A DNA stretch of 64,000 nt from Aquipseudomonas guryensis (lineage in GTDB: Bacteria; Pseudomonadota; Gammaproteobacteria; Pseudomonadales; Pseudomonadaceae). Where the stretch lies: NCBI RefSeq assembly GCF_014164785.1, contig NZ_JACJFN010000001.1, positions 1,550,001 through 1,614,000 of the forward strand, read 5' to 3'. Position 1 is the first letter of the stretch, and every line of letters begins with the position of its first letter. This document shows positions 60,165 through 64,000 of the stretch, piece after piece. The position numbers were made by a program, and so were the translations under genes. The notes under the pieces are model-generated. The model did not search any database. It was not told the DNA's origin and was given only the letters and a program-made list of their open reading frames with translations.

Positions 60165-61360
60165 TGACGGCCGTGCTGCAGGTTGCAACGCCAGAGGGCG
60201 ACAGCGGGAAGATTCTTACCAGCGCCGGAGACTATCTGTTCCGCTACCACGAGGACGCCGAGGCGCAGGCGGCGATCAGTTTGCTCATGCCGGTGCGCCT
60301 GGACGAATACCGCCACCGGGAGCTGCACCCAATCTTCCAGATGAACCTGCCGGAAGGCTACGTCCTGGAGCAGTTGCGCAACCGTCTGGCCAAGGTGGCA
60401 AACGTTGACCCAATGTTGCTGTTAGCACTGTCCGGCAGCAGTTCGCCTATCGGGCGAGTGGCGGTCAGCTCGCCGGAAGTCGATGCGCTGTTGCGGCGAC
60501 AGCAGTTCCCCGGAGAAAGGCTGGACGAGATCCTCGCTTGGGACGGTGCAGAAGATATTTTTGCCGGCCTGGTGGATCGCTACATCCTGCGCGCCGGTAT
60601 ATCTGGCGTGCAGCCCAAAGTACTGGTGCCTGAGCATCAGGATTCCGCGCCACAGCGCGTCACCTCGAAAACCTCTGACCTGATTATCAAGAGCGGTCGG
60701 GATGAGTTTCCGGGGTTGGCGATAAACGAGTTCCTTTGCATGTCCGTGGCCAGGGAGGCGGGAATTGCGGTGCCGGAGTTCTACCTCTCCGCCAACGCCA
60801 AGCTGTTCGTTATGCGCCGCTTCGACCGGGATAAGCAGCTCAACCCCATCGGTTTCGAGGACATGGCGGCATTGATGGGGCTGGCTGCGGAGCAGAAATA
60901 CAGCAAGAGCTATTCGGCCATTGCCAAGGCCATCCGACTGTTCTGCCCGCCCGAGCAGGTGCAGAGCTCACTGGCGCAGCTATTTGCCATAGTGACCTTG
61001 AGCTGCATCGTCGGTAATGGCGACGCCCATCTGAAGAACTTCGGGTTGTTGTATTCCGACCCTACTCAGCGCGATGCGCGACTCGCACCGGCCTACGATA
61101 TCGTCAACACCACGGCCTATATTCCAGAGGACGTATTGGCGCTGGATCTTGTGGGCAATAAGTCGCTATTTGCGTCGCGGCAGGGGCTGCTGGACTTCGC
61201 TCAAGTCTGTGATGTGGCGCGGCCAGAAGAAGTGATCCGCGAGCAGTTGCAAGCGCTGGAACGGGTGCTGGCTCGCTCAACTGAACTGGGCGAGCAGGCA
61301 CCGCATGTGGTCGCGGCAATCAGACATTGTGCTGGCCCGTTTATGAAAACCTTTGGCTAG
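60164..61360 (+). CDS. hipA: HipA-type serine/threonine kinase toxin
   Basis: 398 residues. A HipA N-terminal domain (about 1-105) is followed by the kinase. The regulatory loop GISGVQPK is at about 144-152, the ATP-binding segment SDLIIKSG, the catalytic loop NGDAHLKNFGLLY begins near 285 and the metal motif AYDIV is near 310. All key residues look intact, so it should be a working kinase; E. coli HipA phosphorylates GltX and causes persistence. It is flanked by att-like repeats, so it was probably carried in by an integrated element. Confidence 0.93.
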   Translation: MTAVLQVATPEGDSGKILTSAGDYLFRYHEDAEAQAAISLLMPVRLDEYRHRELHPIFQMNLPEGYVLEQLRNRLAKVANVDPMLLLALSGSSSPIGRVAVSSPEVDALLRRQQFPGERLDEILAWDGAEDIFAGLVDRYILRAGISGVQPKVLVPEHQDSAPQRVTSKTSDLIIKSGRDEFPGLAINEFLCMSVAREAGIAVPEFYLSANAKLFVMRRFDRDKQLNPIGFEDMAALMGLAAEQKYSKSYSAIAKAIRLFCPPEQVQSSLAQLFAIVTLSCIVGNGDAHLKNFGLLYSDPTQRDARLAPAYDIVNTTAYIPEDVLALDLVGNKSLFASRQGLLDFAQVCDVARPEEVIREQLQALERVLARSTELGEQAPHVVAAIRHCAGPFMKTFG

Positions 61361-61378
61361 CGTGCTGACAATTCAGTT

Positions 61379-61430
61379 GATTATGAGTTGCCCTGAAACG
61401 CTGCAATCCCAGTGAAATCGTGCGTAGCTT
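61379..61430. repeat. att-like direct repeat, copy 2
   Basis: Begins GATTATGAGTTGCC like copy 1 at 59201; four mismatches in 52 bases. It marks the boundary between the hipBA module and the AT-richer helicase region. Confidence 0.85.
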
Positions 61431-61466
61431 CGTGCGGGTACAATGAGCTTTAAGTTAGTGTTCAAT

Positions 61467-64000
61467 CTAGGGTGACGTGAAAATTTTAAGTGCGACATCA
61501 TACTCGTTTGTCGTGCCCGCCCAGTCCTCTATCAATTGGTACGCCTGTATTGCTTCTGCAGGTGCAGCCTGTCCTCGTGCCATAGAATTAACGAAGCTGC
61601 TCCTTGAAAAAGATTGGCCCGCCACAATCCAGATTTCCTTTTTGCACTGGAGTGACTTCCTTCTACTACAGATCAAGTTCCATACATCCTTTGAAGTTGA
61701 ACCGTCGGTTGATGGTGGGTGTGAAACAACTCCATTGAAAAGCCTATATCGTGTCGCAAGGGCATATCCAGATCCGGCGCTCGGCCATGTGTCATTCCAT
61801 ATGCCAAAATTACCAGGAAGGTGTGTGTCATTATTGGAGATAAGGTAATGAATGTTTTTGATAGCCTGGCTACCAACTTCAGCTAGAGCACCTGCTGAGG
61901 CACTGGGTTTAGCTGTTTTTCCGCATTTTATATGGACAAAGCAGAGTTTGTCTGGCGAAGACAATATAAAGTCACAGGGCTCTGTATTCATGTCGACACA
62001 AACCACCAAGTCACATCCTGGAATGTACCTGGCAAATTCGCCAAGATCAGAGAACAATACATTTGGGTTGCCGCTGTTTCTTAGAAGGTCTAGCTTGTAA
62101 AATATTGAGTCTCGATCAAACTCTCCTGGAGTGGTGTTTATGTAATTACCATGTCCGTCCGAGACGCCCTTCTCCTTCAGGCTTGTACCGTTTAAGGCTG
62201 GTACATCAAATAACACCGATCCTGCCCAAGACTCCTCGATACTTATGCCCTGCTCATAAGGCAGGGAGAGGCGGTAAAAACCTCCAGGAAGATAAGTGGT
62301 TCCGTCCTGGAAAAGAATTTTTATTCTTTGATGGGTGTTTATATACTCAACTATATCTTCAAAATCGGGGACTCCAATCGATCCTCCGGCTAAAGCAACG
62401 GAGAACTCGGTCCGTTCAGCGGCGTAGTTAAGTTCTAACTCTATCGTATCGCCATCTATTGAAAATACAAATATAGGCCATCCGTCAATGTAATGAAAGT
62501 CTGGAGAAATAAAGCCATTGCGAACCGGTACAGATTGTTCTAGATCGGAGAAGTCCAAAATTATCGATGCTGGATTGCAGTTGGGCAGGTCGGTGCTAGG
62601 TTGGGCATATGACTTTATTAACCTCCCTACGCTCCCGCCTCTGCGCATTTGACTGGCAACGGTGTCCACCCATTCAGATAAGTCGCGAAGGGTGAAGTTG
62701 CTCTCTTTTTGGTCGGCAATACGCCCTGATCTTGTCCCGACATAAAAGCTATTGCATTTACTTCCGTCTCTCCCGAAGTTATCAAATCTTAGCATCGAGA
62801 GAGCATATTTTGAGTTGCGCTGGGTTGCTTGAGCATTTCCTAAGTCAGTTCCCTTTTGCGCAACCATTTCAGGTCTTTGGGTTGCACTCCCAACAGCCCT
62901 TGCGTGAGTTTCTTTTATAAGCCTGTCTGGGGTAATAGCAGCTAGAGCAGTAAGCTTTCCGATGTCTAGTGATGCACCAAGGCCATAAGAAGACTGATTG
63001 TAATATCTGCCGCCGCCGCTATCATAAATAGCCACGCAATCATCTGCGTCTTTTATTACAATGACGTCTAGCTTAGGTTCAAAGAACAATTTTTCTGAGA
63101 AAAAACGTGAGCTTTTGAACGAGACATAAATTATCAAAGATAAATCCATTACATCTCGATATTCTTTTACTAGGGCTCCTTTGCCATGTAACTCCCAGTA
63201 AAGTTTATCCATGAGCAAAGGAAGAGAGAAGTCTTCGTTTTTCTGTATAAAACAAACTGACGCCATTGGGATGTTGATATCCTCAAGTGGGGATATTTCT
63301 GCCAAATCTAGGCGTTTTCTAAATCTCCCGCCAAAGTAACTATACTGAGGAAATCCATTCAAGAAACCTTCTATGAGATAGCTGGTGCTTAGTGACCTAA
63401 TAAAATCCCTCGCTCCCCCATCGTGCGATATGTAATTATCAAACGCTAAATATCCTTTCCACATTCCCTCGTTGGAGCCGCCGGCCATGTCGATGACTAT
63501 TGGCGCGGAGCCATCAAATTTTCTTACTACCCGACCTATGGATTGAACAAGTTCGCGACCACTACCTAGTGCGTACGTAAGTACTAGTAGCTTAGCTTCT
63601 GGTATATCTATGCCTTCATCAAGTTTATGCTGGTGAATAATGATGCGGGAGTCTTTAACCTTTAAGGCAAGGGCAACGCTTTGAAATTTAAGATTTTGCC
63701 CTGGATTTTCAACTTTGTCGTGGATGCTTACAGTTACGAATTCCTGAGAGAATATGTCATGATACGAAAGTACGTCCGCCAGGCTTTTGCACTTAACTAT
63801 GCACTTAAGGTTCGGGTGTTTGTTTAGGAATCCGCTAACTACCGAAAGCAAATCCTCTCTCTGCTCCTGATAAAATTCGGGCTCAACTATGACGCCATCA
63901 TTGCAGGCTTGACGAAATGTATATACGAAGTATTTTTCGGTATTAATGTTGAGTTCGAATAGATCGTTTCTGTATGGCGTTGCCGTTACAACTACCTTCA
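61467..64000 (-). CDS. Large SF2 helicase with long C-terminal region, 5' end beyond window; candidate defence protein
   Basis: The frame is open from the right edge (64000) to the TAG at 61467, about 844 residues; the TTG at 63851 is internal, not the start. At the edge is VVVTATPYRNDLFE (motif III region), then the second RecA domain with KLDEGIDIPEAK (motif V) and LVQSIGRVVRKF (motif VI, QxxGRxxR). Motifs I and II must lie off-window. About 550 further residues have no family I recognise. Near the C-terminus, EPCDFILSSPDKLCFVHIKC looks like a PD-(D/E)xK-type nuclease strand with His in the acidic place. A/T-rich codon use sets it apart from neighbours and implies transfer. Confidence 0.8.
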   Translation of the reverse strand, partial: KVVVTATPYRNDLFELNINTEKYFVYTFRQACNDGVIVEPEFYQEQREDLLSVVSGFLNKHPNLKCIVKCKSLADVLSYHDIFSQEFVTVSIHDKVENPGQNLKFQSVALALKVKDSRIIIHQHKLDEGIDIPEAKLLVLTYALGSGRELVQSIGRVVRKFDGSAPIVIDMAGGSNEGMWKGYLAFDNYISHDGGARDFIRSLSTSYLIEGFLNGFPQYSYFGGRFRKRLDLAEISPLEDINIPMASVCFIQKNEDFSLPLLMDKLYWELHGKGALVKEYRDVMDLSLIIYVSFKSSRFFSEKLFFEPKLDVIVIKDADDCVAIYDSGGGRYYNQSSYGLGASLDIGKLTALAAITPDRLIKETHARAVGSATQRPEMVAQKGTDLGNAQATQRNSKYALSMLRFDNFGRDGSKCNSFYVGTRSGRIADQKESNFTLRDLSEWVDTVASQMRRGGSVGRLIKSYAQPSTDLPNCNPASIILDFSDLEQSVPVRNGFISPDFHYIDGWPIFVFSIDGDTIELELNYAAERTEFSVALAGGSIGVPDFEDIVEYINTHQRIKILFQDGTTYLPGGFYRLSLPYEQGISIEESWAGSVLFDVPALNGTSLKEKGVSDGHGNYINTTPGEFDRDSIFYKLDLLRNSGNPNVLFSDLGEFARYIPGCDLVVCVDMNTEPCDFILSSPDKLCFVHIKCGKTAKPSASAGALAEVGSQAIKNIHYLISNNDTHLPGNFGIWNDTWPSAGSGYALATRYRLFNGVVSHPPSTDGSTSKDVWNLICSRRKSLQCKKEIWIVAGQSFSRSSFVNSMARGQAAPAEAIQAYQLIEDWAGTTNEYDVALKIFTSP

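Noticed and set aside
61477..61848. Plus-strand 123-residue ORF opposite the helicase C-terminus
   Set aside because: No ribosome site or domain; the minus-strand frame is continuous for 2.5 kb.

Overview
The window comes from a high-GC gammaproteobacterium of the genus Pseudomonas or a close relative. The evidence is the ntrB / DUF4124 pair / glnA / thiI / typA neighbourhood, a perfect sigma-54 promoter with two NtrC-like sites before glnA, a complete set of alginate-type polymerisation and export genes, a GacA-box-controlled RsmY-type small RNA, and many Pseudomonas-style REP palindromes. Species cannot be fixed from sequence alone.

Layout. 1-7.8 kb is conserved core: nitrogen control and glutamine synthetase on the minus strand, tRNA thiolation and a ribosome-associated GTPase on the plus strand. 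8-13.2 kb holds a chemoreceptor, a CptA-like phosphoethanolamine transferase and a secreted seven-repeat HAF protein. 13.2-26 kb is a minus-strand alginate-type operon in the order alg8-alg44-algK-algE-algI-algJ-algF-algX-algL-algG. It is shuffled relative to the canonical order, has no algD or algA in the window, encodes an AlgK without a lipobox cysteine and an AlgG with a much altered active site, and is preceded by a coupled 48-codon ORF. Across an AT-rich 650-bp gap lies a 7TMR-degenerate GGDEF-EAL protein, a likely c-di-GMP phosphodiesterase, next to an operon whose Alg44 has an intact c-di-GMP-binding PilZ signature. At 29.9-30.1 kb sits an RsmY-like sRNA, followed by an AraC regulator and a degenerate GGDEF protein.

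32.4-41.4 kb is a phosphorus-scavenging block: PHO-box-led TonB-dependent receptor, tandem beta-propeller phytase lipoprotein, a dedicated TolQ/TolR/TonB-type energiser, and a Tat-exported PhoX phosphatase. 41.5-53.6 kb is a mosaic: an amber-interrupted small gene, a truncated haemoglobin, a MITE-like element, a pentapeptide-repeat/K+ channel fusion, a flavin reductase, a thioesterase, a TetR/hydrolase pair with its operator, a LysR/binding protein/ureohydrolase set, and an SdsB/SdsA-like LysR/alkylsulfatase pair. 54-59 kb encodes a DUF5648-type secreted protein, a 1066-residue RTX metalloprotease with four 157-residue repeats, and a lipoprotein.

59.1 kb to the right end is an integration hot spot. 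A displaced 3' half of a CAU tRNA, with its own terminator, marks the left junction. An att-like direct repeat brackets a hipBA toxin-antitoxin module (59.2-61.4 kb), and beyond the second copy lies an AT-richer, edge-truncated SF2 helicase with a large C-terminal region, a candidate defence gene. The intact tRNA and the integrase should lie to the right of the window.
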